From the NCBI GenBank assembly GCA_038025085.1, contig CM076140.1:21577501-21641500 (forward strand): a stretch of 64,000 nucleotides of DNA. Reading direction: 5' to 3'. Source of the DNA: Tetragonia tetragonoides. Its lineage: Eukaryota > Streptophyta > Magnoliopsida > Caryophyllales > Aizoaceae. Position numbers and translations under genes: made by a program. Below, piece by piece: positions 25,291-37,365 of this stretch (position 1 is the stretch's first letter; every line of letters starts with the position of its first letter). Below the pieces are notes generated by a model. The model searched no databases. It saw only the letters and a list, made by a program, of their open reading frames with translations, and was not told the DNA's origin.

Positions 25291-26653
25291 TGTAAGGACC
25301 CGGGATTTCTACGGTCCACGGTGTGCGCCCTTATAGAAAATTTGTAAGTTGGGGGTTTAGATAAGTTCAAGGAACCGTCGAGTTAGAAAAGCTTTTGTAA
25401 AGACTTGAATTGAATAAAAACCATGAAAGAGGTCACAAATCTGCTTTCGGCGTTTTATCGAAGGGACAAACCGAAGGGACAATCCGAAGGGACAACCCAA
25501 TAGCGCGATAAATGAATTGATCATGTTTTTACAAAGACTCCCGCTCATATAGAACATATGAGTACCCAAGAACAAAGGGTTCGGGGGCGGAGGTACGAGA
25601 TGGGAAGGTGTTAGGCACCCAACTCGCCCGTTTATGACAGCCTCTACTAACTCAAGTTTGCTTAATAATTTAAGAACATAATTCCCATGCAAAACCGGAT
25701 TAACAACCTAGACTTAGACTATTAGATGGTTCATCACAAGCATCACAACATTTATTTTTAACCCTTGTTTAGACATGCATTCGATTGGCAAATTGGGCAG
25801 CACAACAACTAGACAGACAATATTTAGGAAGCAAAAAAAGACGTTAGACTAGCATGATATCTACATTATGACTACTAGAAAATAAACAATTAGGCAATTA
25901 ATTTAATTTGAGCCATCAGGAGTTTGTACCTGAACTGTAGGCTATATTTGACAAGAATAGTAAAACAAGATCTCAAGTAAAGAAAGAGGGGTAAGCTCGG
26001 TGTCAATACTCCCGAGAATAGAATAGAATTGTTTATGGAAGAAAGAGGGAGAAGCTTAGAGTCAATACTACTGAGAATAGAGGGTGCCAACTGTAGACGG
26101 TGTGTTTTGAACTGAGGGTGAAGGGTTGTTTATATAGGTGTGGAGAAGTAGGGTTGGACGACAGAAACTGAGCTAAAAAACGAGACGGGCTTGAAAAAAC
26201 AGCGGGGCCCGAAGAAGGGTCAGCGCCGCTAGCGGCCCTGGGAAACTTGTCAGCGCCGCTAGCGGCCCTGGGACTTATTCCAGGGCCGCTGACGGCTCTC
26301 AGCAGCCAGCTGGATGTCGTCATAATGACGTCATCCAGTCCGTTTTTATTTTTCGGAGGAATTTTTGTATTCCAAAAAATATGAAAAGACCGTTTTACGC
26401 TTGGACGGTAAAAGACGGTTCTACCCCAAAATCGCAAGTTGGCGACCAGGGGTCGGGAAAAGGCGTGAGACGTGTCGTTGGAAAGCTTTTGAACGGTGCT
26501 TCTGAATGAAATGGGATGAAGGAGTGTTTGGAGGAAAAACCTGAGACCTTATCTTAACTATTAAAGCAAAAATAGCAATTCAAGTTTATAAATTACTCCT
26601 TTCATCATTGGGCTTTTGCGGAGAAATCTAAAGGCACTTTTTTGGCGTCTACA
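25291..26653 (-). repeat. 5' LTR of T2 (1.36 kb)
   Basis: TGTAAGGACCCGGG to TTGGCGTCTACA, followed by TSD gcggc. On the element strand a TATATAAA box lies at 26129-26136. Three GCC palindrome units lie at 26219-26300, upstream of it in the transcription direction. This is the LTR that would drive the element transcript. Confidence 0.9.
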
Positions 26654-26844
26654 GCGGCCTCGTCGCGTGCGATGTCCTCGTGCGCGGTGCGGTCCTGCGC
26701 GGCCTCGTGGCGCACACTCCCGTCGTTTCCTGTCGACTCGCTGTCCGATGAAGCGACATACTCTATAGGTTGTGCACGATGAGCTAGGGTGCTTGCCCTT
26801 TGGTGTGCAGTCATCATCCGCCTAGTAATTCTTGTCCTTACCAT
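26654..26844 (-). pseudogene. Extra ORF upstream of gag in K1, 5' part
   Basis: Starts with ATG at 26842-26844 (MVRTRITRRMMTAHQRAS), basic at first, then Ser/Asp/Glu-rich. It runs to the T2 insertion point and continues in frame at 12001 once one TSD copy is removed. Unrecognised protein. It is the first coding frame after the K1 primer site. Confidence 0.6.
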
Positions 26845-27024
26845 CTAAAGGTAGACAATCAAACAATAAGAACTTTATAAATCACAAGCAAAGTGGATTT
26901 CAAATAATTCCTATCTTCTAGGACTACTACGCTCAACGGCTTTAATTATATTTTATTTCACCAAAATGAAACTAATCTTTATTACTTCATTAATTTATCT
27001 TAAGCAACCTTTTTAAACCTAGGA

Positions 27025-27035
27025 CTCTGATACCA
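27025..27035 (-). other. Primer-binding site of K1 (tRNA-iMet type)
   Basis: The element strand reads TGGTATCAGAG two bases after the 5'LTR end, the known complement of the 3' end of plant initiator methionine tRNA. Confidence 0.85.
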
Positions 27036-27037
27036 TT

Positions 27038-29171
27038 TGTAACACCCCCGAATCCGCAACGATTTCCTGGGAACTATCGACGTCATTATACATGACTCGA
27101 CACCGCCGAACCGTCCCGAACCCGAGGGTTGTCACTGCAACATTTATCCCTAATGAGTAAATGCTAAGCAGAAAGAAAGACTAGGCATCAAAAGGAGCTT
27201 CTAAGGAACTAAACAAACTAAACATTTAATATCAGAGTTGTCTATATAGTGAGCTAAAACCATTAAACGAAATTTATTACAACTTGCCTTCAAAGGGCTA
27301 AATCCAATAAAATCCCAACAATCTAATCTGAATAGAGACAGTTCTAAAAACCGACGCCAACTCTACCCTCCAAGTTGTACGTCCTCAATCAACTAAACCT
27401 GCACTTTGGTTTTCGTGACGGAAATAAAATACAGAAGAAAAGAAAAGAAACAAAAGAGAAACAAAAATCAGATAAACTGAATAAACGACATCCGTACCCA
27501 GTAAAAATATTTCGCAAACCTTACCTGAGGTTTTAGAAGAATCATTGAAATTCATTTGCATACGCACGTGATAATTCAATACGATGAGAATTAAACGTGC
27601 TTTAATTCAATAACGACGATAATTCAATAATGATGACAATCAATGTCTAGCACAATTTTGGCAGCACTTCGGCGGGTAATATGATATCCAAAAATTTACA
27701 AATCATCCAAGACATTCAAGATAATATATAGCTGCTCACTAGCACTCAATAATACTCATACCATTTAGCATATAATTAATAACATAATAATACTAATAAT
27801 TCACCATTTAATAATTGTCCAATAATCATCAGATGGACTAATTAATTCCCAAAACATGATAACATCAACATGCTAATTATAAACGATATTTACAGCTATG
27901 AATCATGCTTACTAAATCTCATAATAACGACGATATAATTTAATCATGCCTTGCATATTAAATTCACAACAATTTCTCAATTAGCACATAACACATCAAA
28001 ATAGGTTTGATGGGGCTTTGGAAGAAGGTAGGCATGAGCGCTTACCACTAACATGCTACCAACAGTAAGTATGCTCCAACCAATTGACGATAATCACGCT
28101 TGCTCGTTAGGTCCTAATTAAAAATAATTATCGAATCAGTATTAATTAAATAAAAAAATACAAACAGTAACTAAATCTCAGTCTAATAATTTTATTAAAT
28201 TCCTTGATTTATTCCAACCAGTATAGGCTTTTGAAAATCCAAATTCCGATTCCGAATGAGTGTAGAAAAATAAAAATATTAACTCGAAAATATTGAAAAT
28301 CGAATTAATAATTACGAAACATATAAAAACGAAACCCTAACTTCAAAACTAGGTCTAGGTCACGGGTACCCATGCATGGGACCCATAACCTGACCCATCA
28401 CCACCACCACCACCACCCACTGGCCACCATGGCCGGTGGTGGTGGTCGCCGGAGCTCCGGCGACGTGAGGAGAGAGAAATGCGAACGAGAGAGAAAGAGA
28501 GAACGCGAGAGAGAGAGAGAAGGAAAGAAAGAGAGAGCGGGGGTGGGGGACAGCCGACCACCTACCGCTCACCACCTGGGCGTCGGCCCGGTGGTCCGGC
28601 GGCCAGGAGGCCGCGCGTGATGGCTCGCGAAGGGGACGACCCGTGGGGAGAGAAAAAAAGAAAAAGAGAGAGAAAGAGAGGGAGGAGAGAAGAGGTTATC
28701 GGCGGGGGAGAGGGGACGCTGGTGGTGTCTCCGGTGAGGCGAGCGGCTGGAGAGAGGAGAGAGAGAGGGAGGCCGGTGAGGGTGAAGGAGAGAGAGAACG
28801 TGAGTGAGAGAAGAGAGAGAGAAGCTTGAGGGTTTTGGTTCAGTTTGCAAAACGGATCAGTTGTCTCACTTTTTCCTTATATAGGCCCTCAGTCAACCCA
28901 AGTCAAATACTACTAGGTTTAGGAACTAATTGAATAATTTTCTGATTTAAATAGCTATTTAAAACTATATGAATAATCCTTATTCATATAAAAAACATTC
29001 TAATTAAACTCCTCAAAATTAATAACTGCAATTTATAAAAGTCCCATAATAATACTTAATATTATTATGGCTTTAATTGAATAAATTGAATCCTTAAATG
29101 AATATACGATTTAATCTCCGAAACTATTTATAAATCAATATAATAATTATAGAAAATATTGGGGTATCACA
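27038..29171 (-). repeat. 5' LTR of K1 (2.13 kb, deleted)
   Basis: Matches 2051-4681 but lacks about 480 bp corresponding to 2573-3053, with the joint near 27568. It ends gggtatcaca, then TSD cacag at 29172-29176. GA/CT tract at 28480-28830, a CAC run near 28398-28420. Confidence 0.9.
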
Positions 29172-30856
29172 CACAGTAATCTCCGGCTCAATAAACTCCG
29201 TGGTCGCCATACCACGAGCCACGACCCTGAAGTCTTCCACGCTAAGGCTGTGCAAGTAGAACATGGTCATCGGAGGGTCCTCCGGAACCAAATGACCATC
29301 TAAGGCAGAATAGACCAACCGAGTCAAGCGGTCCCCCAAGTACCACACAAAGCCAAATGGCCCCACAAAGACCACCCGCAAGGAAGATACCCATAAAGAC
29401 TCGACGGTAATATGGGGCGGAACCCCGGGAATACCGTCGAAGGCAGTCCACGACACCTGCAGATTACCAGATCAAAGTTCATTCACAGCAAATGAATCGA
29501 AAAAATACATAAGCAAATCGAAGGCAACATACCCTAGAAGCAGCATGACTCTAAAAGGTAGCCCGGAAATGGTCCAAAGAGGTAAATGGGTGGTTATCTC
29601 TACCAATCCACCGTGAACCTAGTGGGAACATCCTCAAACCAGGACGGTGAAGACCAAAAGCGGGAAAATACTCAAAGAACCATAGCTGCCATACAAGCAA
29701 GAATAATGAGATACAGCTCTCCCGAAAAGCATGCATGTGCAAAGGAAAAGGGAAATATATGTGCCTACCTCCAGTATCTTCCACGGGCTCGAGATAGACA
29801 CCCTCTCACTCGTCGGCCTAGGCCTACAAGCCTAGCGGCACCATCTCACCAAGGTAGCATATGCAAAAGCACCAAAGTTGTACTCATGGACCTTCGACAA
29901 CTCGTCCAAACATGTCAAGAAGCCGACCTGACACACGCTCTTCTTCTGAGCGAAAATGGTCGACCCTAACAAGCAAGCTAAGAAAATACAGGCCCTCTGC
30001 TCCTCAGTAAGCCCATGCTCTGCCAATGCCGCCCATAACCTCGGCAAGGAAACTCAATCATCTCTAAAATGGGCGGACACAGGCCCACAAAGCTCAAGCA
30101 ACCTATCACTCTGCCGATGGTAATCCACGTCATACTGTATACGACGCCCTCTAAAAGATAAGCCTGTCAGCACAGCAAACTGATTGGGGGTAGGAAACAT
30201 CTCCCCCACAGGCGTATGGAAGGTGTTCGTGGTATCCCAGAACCTCTCCAATAACCCCCGAGCGATGATCCTAGTGTCCACAGAGTGACAAGCCGGGATA
30301 ACAGACAAAAAGTGCCCAAAACCTGAACCCTGCAATGGCTCCCTAGCTCCCACAGAAAAAGTCTCCAACATCATAGCCCAATGGGAAGTAGACCCATGAG
30401 CCTGCAGCAAAACACCAATACCCTAGCAAACAAACAAAATTTTTTGAACACCCCACATACTACCAATACAGCCAAAATAATTCCACACAAATTATATAAA
30501 GGTGACCACCAATTCAGTACAAGTCCCAATTTGTTCGAATGCCGAACCACTAATAGTTCAAATTTTCAGTTCAAAAAAAATGTATAACTGAACGAAACCA
30601 AAAAAGGAGAGAGTCAGATTACATACCAACAGAAGGTTAGACAGATGACTTTGCCTGTCCAGTAGCAAAATACTACAGTCCCCAACCCCAGTCGGGCGCC
30701 ATTTCATCCGCATAAACGAATCCTGGTACAAACTTGCCCCGTCTACATGTCGAGCAAGGGGCGTACTAGTGGAAGGAAGCCCAGTACGAAAAAAAAAAGG
30801 TCCCGGTTCTCCTCCTCCTCACCCATGGGACGTTTTCCTTTTTCCTTGGGAGCCAT
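29172..30856 (-). pseudogene. PMD gene of T1, 5' exons
   Basis: Reverse strand: exon 1 30627-30856 (MAPKEKGKRPMGEEEENRD), exon 2 29769-30401, exon 3 29533-29685, exon 4 start 29172-29456, continuing at 2050 across K1. Exon 2 has the mobile-domain core LLERFWDTTNTFHTPVGEMF and GLSFRGRRIQYD. Breaks: an expanded A run in exon 1 (about 30787-30797), TGA at about 30052-30054, TAG at about 29832-29834, and TAG for Glu in exon 3. Compared with T4, 18 bp (six codons) flanked by cag are missing at the K1 insertion point. Introns are intact in position. Confidence 0.75.
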
Positions 30857-31263
30857 GGAAGAAGAATGAAGCTTTCTCTCTCTACAAGTAAAAATTTCAA
30901 GTTTCTAATTCGCAAGTAACAAGCACGCATTTAACAATGCAACCCAAAATTCAGCAACTAGGCGGAAAAATAAGCAAGTTCAAGACAAAAATCGAAGAAT
31001 TTGGTTAAGAATTAACCTACCTCAAGGAAGTTGAAGCACTCAACAATGGTGAGTATTGCTCGACAATGGCTCGGCGAGAGGAAGAAGAATGAGGCAAAAC
31101 GCGAAGAAGAAATTCGCGAAAAGCTTTTAGGCTGCTCAAGTTGAGCGCCGCTAGCTGCTCGTGAGAGCCGCTAGCGGCCCTCACCAAGAGCCCAGCGGCG
31201 CTGACCTAGGCAGCTAGCGCCACTGCCATGCCTGCACACGTGGGCCCCCACCTGCTGTCCCCC
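30857..31263 (-). promoter_or_regulatory. Upstream region of T1 PMD gene
   Basis: Same non-coding block as 50300-50666 (inverted). GCC palindrome units at 31141-31216 (four, some degraded). Similarity ends after cacctgctgtccc near 31260, which marks the broken end of T1. Confidence 0.6.
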
Positions 31264-31363
31264 ATTCTGCTGAAAGACCATGGCTTGAGGACGACCTATG
31301 ATCGCTTTCTTGACCTGGGGGTTTGCCTCTTTTCAAAACATGATAGCCTTCTTGATAAGGCCC
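31264..31363 (-). pseudogene. Fragment of a DUF7745 gene C-terminus
   Basis: About 90 bp matching the Lys/Ser-rich end of the DUF7745 gene (EGYHVLKRGKPP and DHRSSSSHG). It is out of place after the PMD upstream region. It is a leftover of a deletion or of another family-T copy, squeezed between T1 and the T3 LTR. Confidence 0.7.
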
Positions 31364-32868
31364 TATAAGGACCCGGGATTTTGTAAGAACCCTCGCCTTT
31401 CCGGCGCCTAGAACGAAATATTCTTTGTTGGAATTAAACGGTTCTTAAAGAATACGTCATATGCAATTTAAATTATAACGGGGAATAACAATTTGTAAGT
31501 AATGAAGTGGCCACCAATTTTTAAGAAAACAATTGGAAACCATCAAAAAGTGCACCCAACTCCTATTGGGAATTGACTCATACCCAAAAGGGGCCAAATA
31601 TTGAGTTCGGGGGTGTAGTACGAAATAAACAAAACGAATCTCATCTAAATCGCCCGAATTAACGGCCTTTTCTACTAAACCTATCCATGTCAAATATTTA
31701 TTTATGCTATATGGTTCCATACAAATCCGGTCGTCCAAGATCCTAAATTAACTAGGCAGGTTAAAGACAACCAAATTACCTATGTTATCACTTTGCACAA
31801 TTTATGTTCAATTTGCATGCATACTATCAACAAGCACAAATAAGAGATAAGAGCAATAATTTAACGCTCCAACCTACCACACTTTGCTAAACGCGCCAAG
31901 CATTGCACATGTACATCAATAAATTTGTTAGTAACTTCAATAGAAGAACAATGCAAAAATATTAACTTTATGCTAAAATAAACCTAGGAGGTTGCTACAT
32001 GCATAAATAAACAATAAAAAGATGCAAACTTTAAATAAACTAATCATGCATAATTATTGTATAAGGACCTAAGCATGCAGATTTACTCAACCATAATCAA
32101 AAGCTAGATAAAACATGATTATAAATAATAAACAAGCGATTTAATAAAGGATTTAGGCCCTCAGGATGGTTAACCTGGACGTTCTATTCAAACGGGACTA
32201 GTAGAATTAGAATTGCTCTTCAATCTTGGGTGCTATGTTGGGTGCAATGGCTTGCTTGAATCTTCAAAATCTGAATTCTCTATGATTTGGGGGAATTTGT
32301 CCTCTCAATTGCTCTTAAAAATATGAACCTGACCAACCTCTCTCAAAAGAGGGTGAAAGGGAGTATTTATAGAGTTAGGGGACGGAATTAGGGGATTAGG
32401 GCTACAAACCCGGCGCCGAAACTCGGCCCAGCCAAATAACAGGCCCAGCGGCCAGCCGGAAGGCAGCTGGAGCCCAGCGGCTGCCCTGAGGGCCCTTGCT
32501 GTCACGCATGTGCCGCCGGGTTAACGGCGTCAGCCGCTCAACCCGGAGGCGCGCCCGTGGCTAGGGTTTTTTGACTTTTCGTGCTCAGTAAATTACGAAA
32601 TTGCCCTTGGGCTGACCCAGGGGGTCGGGATTAAGCGGTTTTGACCCAAATCTTCAAGACACGATATCTCTTGATCCAGAAACCTGATTGAGGCAAGGTA
32701 AAAGGCGCTGGAATCCTTATAACAAGGGTTATCCAAAGACTGAGGTTTCAAGGAATTTGGGCTAGATTTCCAAGCAATGTCCTTTTCTACTTACGTCCAT
32801 GTTAATCCATTACCATCATCATCGGGCATTGCGGTGCCAGGGGGTGAGAATCGATTAGGGTGTCTACA
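31364..32868 (-). repeat. LTR of T3 (1.5 kb)
   Basis: Starts tataaggacccgggattt, so the first dinucleotide has decayed from TG to TA if it aligns with the family-T LTR start. Ends ggtgtctaca. TATAAATA on the element strand at 32364-32371, with a GCC-rich stretch at about 32400-32560 upstream of it. Body sequence differs from T2/T5. Confidence 0.7.
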
Positions 32869-33012
32869 AAAGCCCCCACTTTGGCCGAGCTTGTGAAAGC
32901 AAAGGTCAAAGTATTTCCTAAAAATGCCTGTATTTATTTATTTTTTCGAAAAATGCTTTATGTTTGAGAAAAAGATAAAAAGGTAGATCCTGACCGCCTG
33001 TGGTCAAGGTAA

Positions 33013-33351
33013 CCTGCTTTGCGGGTGCCATCGCGATGCTAATTTTAATAGCCTCGTCGTCAAAGAATGTTGCATAGCTCTGCTTTGCGGGTGCCACCGT
33101 GACGCTAATTTTAATAGCCTCAACTCAAAGAGCGTTGCGTCGCTCTACTTTGCGGATGCCAGCGTGACGCTAATTTTGACAGCCTCAACGCATAGAGCGT
33201 TGCATAGCTCTGCTTTGCGGATGCCAACGTGACGCTAATTTTGATAGCCTCAACGTCAAAGAGCGTTGCGTAGCTCTGCTTTGCGGATGTCAACGTGACG
33301 CTAATTTTGATAGCCTCAACGTCAAAGAGCGTTGCTTAGCTCTGCTTTAGT
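33013..33351. repeat. 66-bp tandem repeat, T3 3'UTR
   Basis: About five direct copies (starts near 33013, 33080, 33144, 33210, 33276; a sixth start near 33342). Each carries ctgctttgcgg, gctaattttgatagcctc and caaagagcgttgc. Confidence 0.85.
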
Positions 33352-34076
33352 AGTGTTTGAGTCTTGGAAAATTGTGCCTGCAAATATTGGATAAAGTACC
33401 TGGGCCTGTGAAAAATAGAGAATATGCTTGTGCCTGCGAAAAATAGATAATACCGGGACTCGAGGATAAGAAACCGTGTTGTGGGGGCATTTTGCCATTT
33501 TGGGTGACGTGCCTGTATCTCCCGGGATTCTAACTGTCGAGGAGTGCAATCCCACGCGGAATTTGAACTTGCGGGCCCGCCCCGTAAAAGGCGGAAGAGA
33601 AAATGGGTCCAGCGGTCACGCGCAAGGCTGCTGAGGGCTAGGCGACCTTATCCAGCCCGCTTAGCGGCTCAACAAGCGTCGCGGAGGTGCTGAGGGCAGC
33701 CGCCTGGCCTGGCCGCCAGTGCCAGCGGCTGGGCCGCTGAGCCTGGGCGACCCTGAACCGTGCTGCTGGGCCGGTTCAGAGGCACGGTTTTGGGTTTAAT
33801 TGGGAGAGAGATGAATTTTGGGTCATTTCTTCCCCAAAATGTGGAGACTCTCTCTCTCTACCTCCATTGTTGCCCAATCTTCATTTCTTGCTCAAATTTG
33901 CTTCTTTTTGCTTGCATTTGCTTGCTTTTGCATAATCTTTGCATTGAAGTTTATTTGTGATTTCTCAAAAATTTGGGGTGAATTTGAGAGTGAGTTTTTG
34001 AAACCATTGGAGAGAGAAAATCCGAAATTCTTCTTTTTTGCTTGTTTGTTCTTGCTAGCTTGTTCATCCTTCTTCT
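33352..34076 (+). promoter_or_regulatory. Upstream region of T3 PMD gene
   Basis: Non-coding. 33600-33770 is GC-rich with several ccagcggc and gccgctgag motifs, the same place as the GCC palindromes in T2/T5 but degenerate. A T-rich 5'UTR follows. Confidence 0.5.
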
Positions 34077-35361
34077 ATGGCTCCGAAATTGGGAAAGAAG
34101 AGGAGTAGGAGGACCGAGGTGCGAGAGGAGGTCGAGGAAATCGACATCTTCACCAAGGCTTTTCCATCTCATGTGAAGCCTTCAAAGAGGAAGCCTAATG
34201 TGGCTTTTCCTCAAGATCGATACACCTGGCCGGATAGGATGCCCGACATTACTTGGGATCGATCGAACTTGCTTTTCCGACCAGCGACACATTTGAGCTC
34301 TCGGGCTTTCAAGTTTGTGGTAAGTCCTCAAACTTTGAAATTCATTGTTTTATGCATTGAATTTAAGTTTATATGCTTGCCTTGAATAGAATTTGTATAG
34401 AATTTGTATGCAATTGTCAAGTTTGTAGCGCATGTGATCTTGCGCGTCTTGAACGAACTTAGAAACATGCCTAGGATTGAACATTTGATTGAAATGTGAA
34501 CCTAAGGGGTTGCAAACTTGATCATAGGAACCCGATGGGAATTTGAAGGCCCATGGAAACTATGGTTCTTCGATTAAGCTTTACAAAACCTTGCCCAAAG
34601 AGGTGCAAGATGCGGTTTCGAACGCGGGGTTTGGGCCCCTTTTGAAAGCGACGGACTCGGTTGAGCGAGTCAAGAGGTGTATTGTTCGGTTTTCCTTAGA
34701 GCGTTTTTGGGACACCACCAATACGTTCCATTTCTCTAATGGGGAAATGATCATTACTCCATCGGAGTTTGCTATGTTGACTGGGGTACCTTGCATGGGT
34801 ACGCCCATCGTTTATGACGTTTCCATTTGGAAACGTAAGGCGGAGATGGTGGAGCTCTCCGGTCCTTGGGGGAACACTTGGAGTCACCACTACCGTTCTT
34901 ATAATGAGCTCTTTACTGCTTTGAAAGAACCGAGGTATAAGAGGAATACCTACTTGCCACCACTATCTTTAGTGACAAGGGGGAGCGCATTCATGTCATC
35001 TACCTCCCGACCCTACTGGACTGGGAGAGAGTGAGAGAGTACAACTGGGGGTTGCCGGTCTATGCCAACCTCTTGAGATGCATGCGGTTTGCTTGCCATG
35101 TGAATGACGAGGGATACAAGTTGTCGACTTTTCCTCCCGTGAGCTTATGCTGCTTTTGGAAGGTGTTGCAGATGTGTTTTCTTTTTGTATTTGCTTTTCG
35201 TGATGTGCATGATGTAAGTGTGCAGTTCTTAATTTCATGTTTTGATGTAGCCTTGGTTTTTTAAGCATTTGCTAGATATGGCACCTACGGGCTGGGTCTT
35301 GGACTTCTCGGTTTGTAGGGTGTGGCGTCATAGGGGTCCTGCACCCATGTATATTCTCCAG
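34077..35361 (+). pseudogene. PMD gene of T3, first three exons
   Basis: Exon 1 34077-34319 (MAPKLGKKRSRRTEVREE, basic; DRYTWPDRMPDITWDR). Exon 2 34549-35138 has the mobile-domain core (LERFWDTTNTFHFSNGEMI, MLTGVPCMGTPIVYDV), with a frameshift near 34965 after which LLDWERVREYNWGLPVYANL continues. Exon 3 35251-35361 (PWFFKHLLDMAPTGWVLDF) is cut by the junction with K2. Donors gtaagt and gtgagc, acceptors gaag and gtag. It is clearly homologous to the T2/T4/T5 PMD genes but diverged through most of its length. Confidence 0.7.
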
Positions 35362-35390
35362 CAGTAAGCATGATTCACTGGAGAATATAC
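35349..35390. repeat. 13-bp inverted repeat at T3/K2 breakpoint
   Basis: gtatattctccag (35349-35361) and its exact complement ctggagaatatac (35378-35390) flank 16 bp. The inner run taagcatgattcactg (35365-35380) also occurs in the K2 LTR at 38621-38636. Confidence 0.85.
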
Positions 35391-37087
35391 GACAAAGGAA
35401 TTGAATATGCGACAAAGAAGATGGCTAGATTTATTGACGGAGTACGACATCGACATTCAGTATCACGAAGGTAAAGCTAATGTGGTAGCTGACGCTTTGA
35501 GTAGAAAGACTCGTCATACGTTGAACACTGCTTTAGTACTTCCAAGGGAGATCATTCGTGACTTGCAGAGTCTAGATGTGGAGATGGTGCTGAAAGGTGA
35601 CGTTCAATGTACCTTAGCACATATGTCAGTTCGACCAACCTTACTCGATGAGATCAAGGGTAAACAGAGTACAGATGAGGATCTTCAACGGATTCTACGC
35701 CACAAGGACGAGGGTAGATCCGAGGACTTTTCTATTGGTCAAGACGGTGTCTTGAGATTTCGTGATCATGTCTGTGTGCCGAATGACCCGGTGATCAAGG
35801 GTCAGATTCTGGGTGAAGCTCACAATACACCTTATTCTGTACATCCTGGTGGAGACAAGCTTTACAAAGACCTTCGCCAAATGTTCTGGTGGAAAGGTAT
35901 GAAACAAGATGTCGCTGAATTCGTGACTAAGTGTCTGACGTGCCAGAAGGTGAAGATCGAACACAAGAGACCTGGTGGAATGATTTAATCACTTAAGGTC
36001 CCTACGTGGAAATGGAATTCAATTTCAATGGACTTTGTCATGGGTTTACCATTGACACAGAAGAAGAACAACGTCATTTGGATAGTTGTGGATCGTTTGA
36101 CGAAAGTTGCGAGATTCATTCCAATGAACGACACTTGGGAAATGGAGAAGCTAGCGGATGCTTACGTCAAGGAAGTCATGAGACTTCATGGTGTTCCAGA
36201 GGATATCGTTTCAGAAAGAGACTCGAGATTTCTATCACATTTTTGGCAGAAATTGCAAGAAGCTTTTGGAAGCAAATTTAAGTTCAGTACTGCTTTTCAT
36301 CCTGCGACTGAAGGTCACACCGAAAGAATGATTCAGACCTTGGAGGATATGCTTCGAGCGTGTTCTCTCGAGTATCAAGGCTCGTGGGATACACACATTC
36401 CATTGATCGAGTTTTCTTACAACAATAGCTATCACTCAAGCATTGATCGAGCACCATATGAAGCATTGTATGGTAGGAAGTGTAGATCGCCAGTTTGCTG
36501 GAACGACATTAGTAAAACTGCAGTTTTGGGTCCAGAGATGATCCAGCAGACCGTCGAAGTGGTCAAAGGTGATTCAGGCAAAGATGCGTAGTGCTCAAGA
36601 TCGCCAGAAATCGTACGCAGATAGAGGTCGTAGACCTGAAGAGTTTGAGGTAGGAAGCAAGGTACTTTTGCGAGTATCTCCTACCAAAGGTGTCATGCGT
36701 TTTGGTCGTAACGGGAAGTTAAGTCCTCGTTACATTGGTCCTTACGAGATTCTGGAAAGGATTGGTGAGGTTGCTTATCGATTAGCTTTACCTGTGGAAC
36801 TTGCAAAAGTCCACAGTGTGTTTCATGTCTCTCAGTTGAAGCGATACGTACATGATCCAACTCATGTCGTTCAACCTGAAACGATCGATCTCAATGAAAG
36901 TTTGACTTATGAAGAGCGTCTTATCAAGATAGTGGACCGCAAAGTGCACTCAACTCGAACAAAGACTATCCCGATCGTCAAATTCGTTTGGTCTCGGCAA
37001 GGTCAACAGCAAGCAACATGGGAAGCTGAATCCATGATGCGCGAGAAGTATCCAGACCTCTTCCTAAAAGGTACTAGTCCCACTTGA
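35391..37087 (+). pseudogene. RNase H end, integrase and chromodomain-like tail (K2)
   Basis: Frame 35401-35988 holds the RNase H end (HEGKANVVADALSRK) and integrase zinc region (CLTCQKVKIEHKRPGG), then TAA at 35986-35988. Frame 36028-36591 is the core with [15 protein letters not shown]. The second catalytic position reads SERDSRF, where K1 has SDRDSRF, so Asp is replaced by Glu. The Glu region and [13 protein letters not shown] follow. A frameshift near 36575 leads to 36569-37087 with the C-terminal domain (GKLSPRYIGPYEILERIG) and chromodomain-like tail (VWSRQGQQQATWEAES), intact to the TGA. It is the better-kept 3' end of the two K copies. Confidence 0.8.
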
Positions 37088-37365
37088 GTTTCGGGACGAA
37101 ACTCCTTTTAAGGAGGGTAGAATGTCACGCCTCGAAATTTTGTCTTTTTGCGTGTTTTGTTTATCGCTTTGCACGAATTGCATGTTCAAGCATTGCATGG
37201 TGCATGCTAATCAAATTAGAATCACGATCGTACTTGCTCATCTTGCATATGTTAGTGTCCTAGAAATTGTTTTATACCTTCGTATAGGTAAACTCGTTTT
37301 GCTTTGGGAAGTGATTACTTCATGACTCAAGTTTTGGGACGAAACTTCTTTTAAGGAGGGTAGAA
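37088..37365 (+). other. Double polypurine tract with relic LTR start (K2)
   Basis: TTTTAAGGAGGGTAGAA at 37106-37122, followed by TGTCACGCCTCG and about 225 bp, then the same tract again at 37349-37365 directly before the real LTR. Same arrangement as K1, so it is a family trait. Confidence 0.75.

Larger units (their letters stand above)
31364..35361 (-). mobile_element. T3: diverged Tat-like element, truncated
   Basis: One LTR (31364-32868), polypurine tract complement aaagcccccacttt at 32869-32882, a 66-bp tandem array, GC-rich promoter region and a PMD gene in antisense. This is the same order as T2/T5 but with quite different sequence. It is cut off in PMD exon 3 at 35361, so DUF7745, INT and Gag are not present. 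It is a second family with the same passenger-gene layout. Confidence 0.75.

Noticed and set aside
27025..27035. tRNA gene
   Set aside because: Only the 11-nt complement of a Met-tRNA 3' end is present, at the primer site. No cloverleaf.
33760..34108. ORFs just before the T3 PMD start
   Set aside because: T-rich 5' untranslated sequence. They overlap the true start at 34077 in other frames and have no counterpart.
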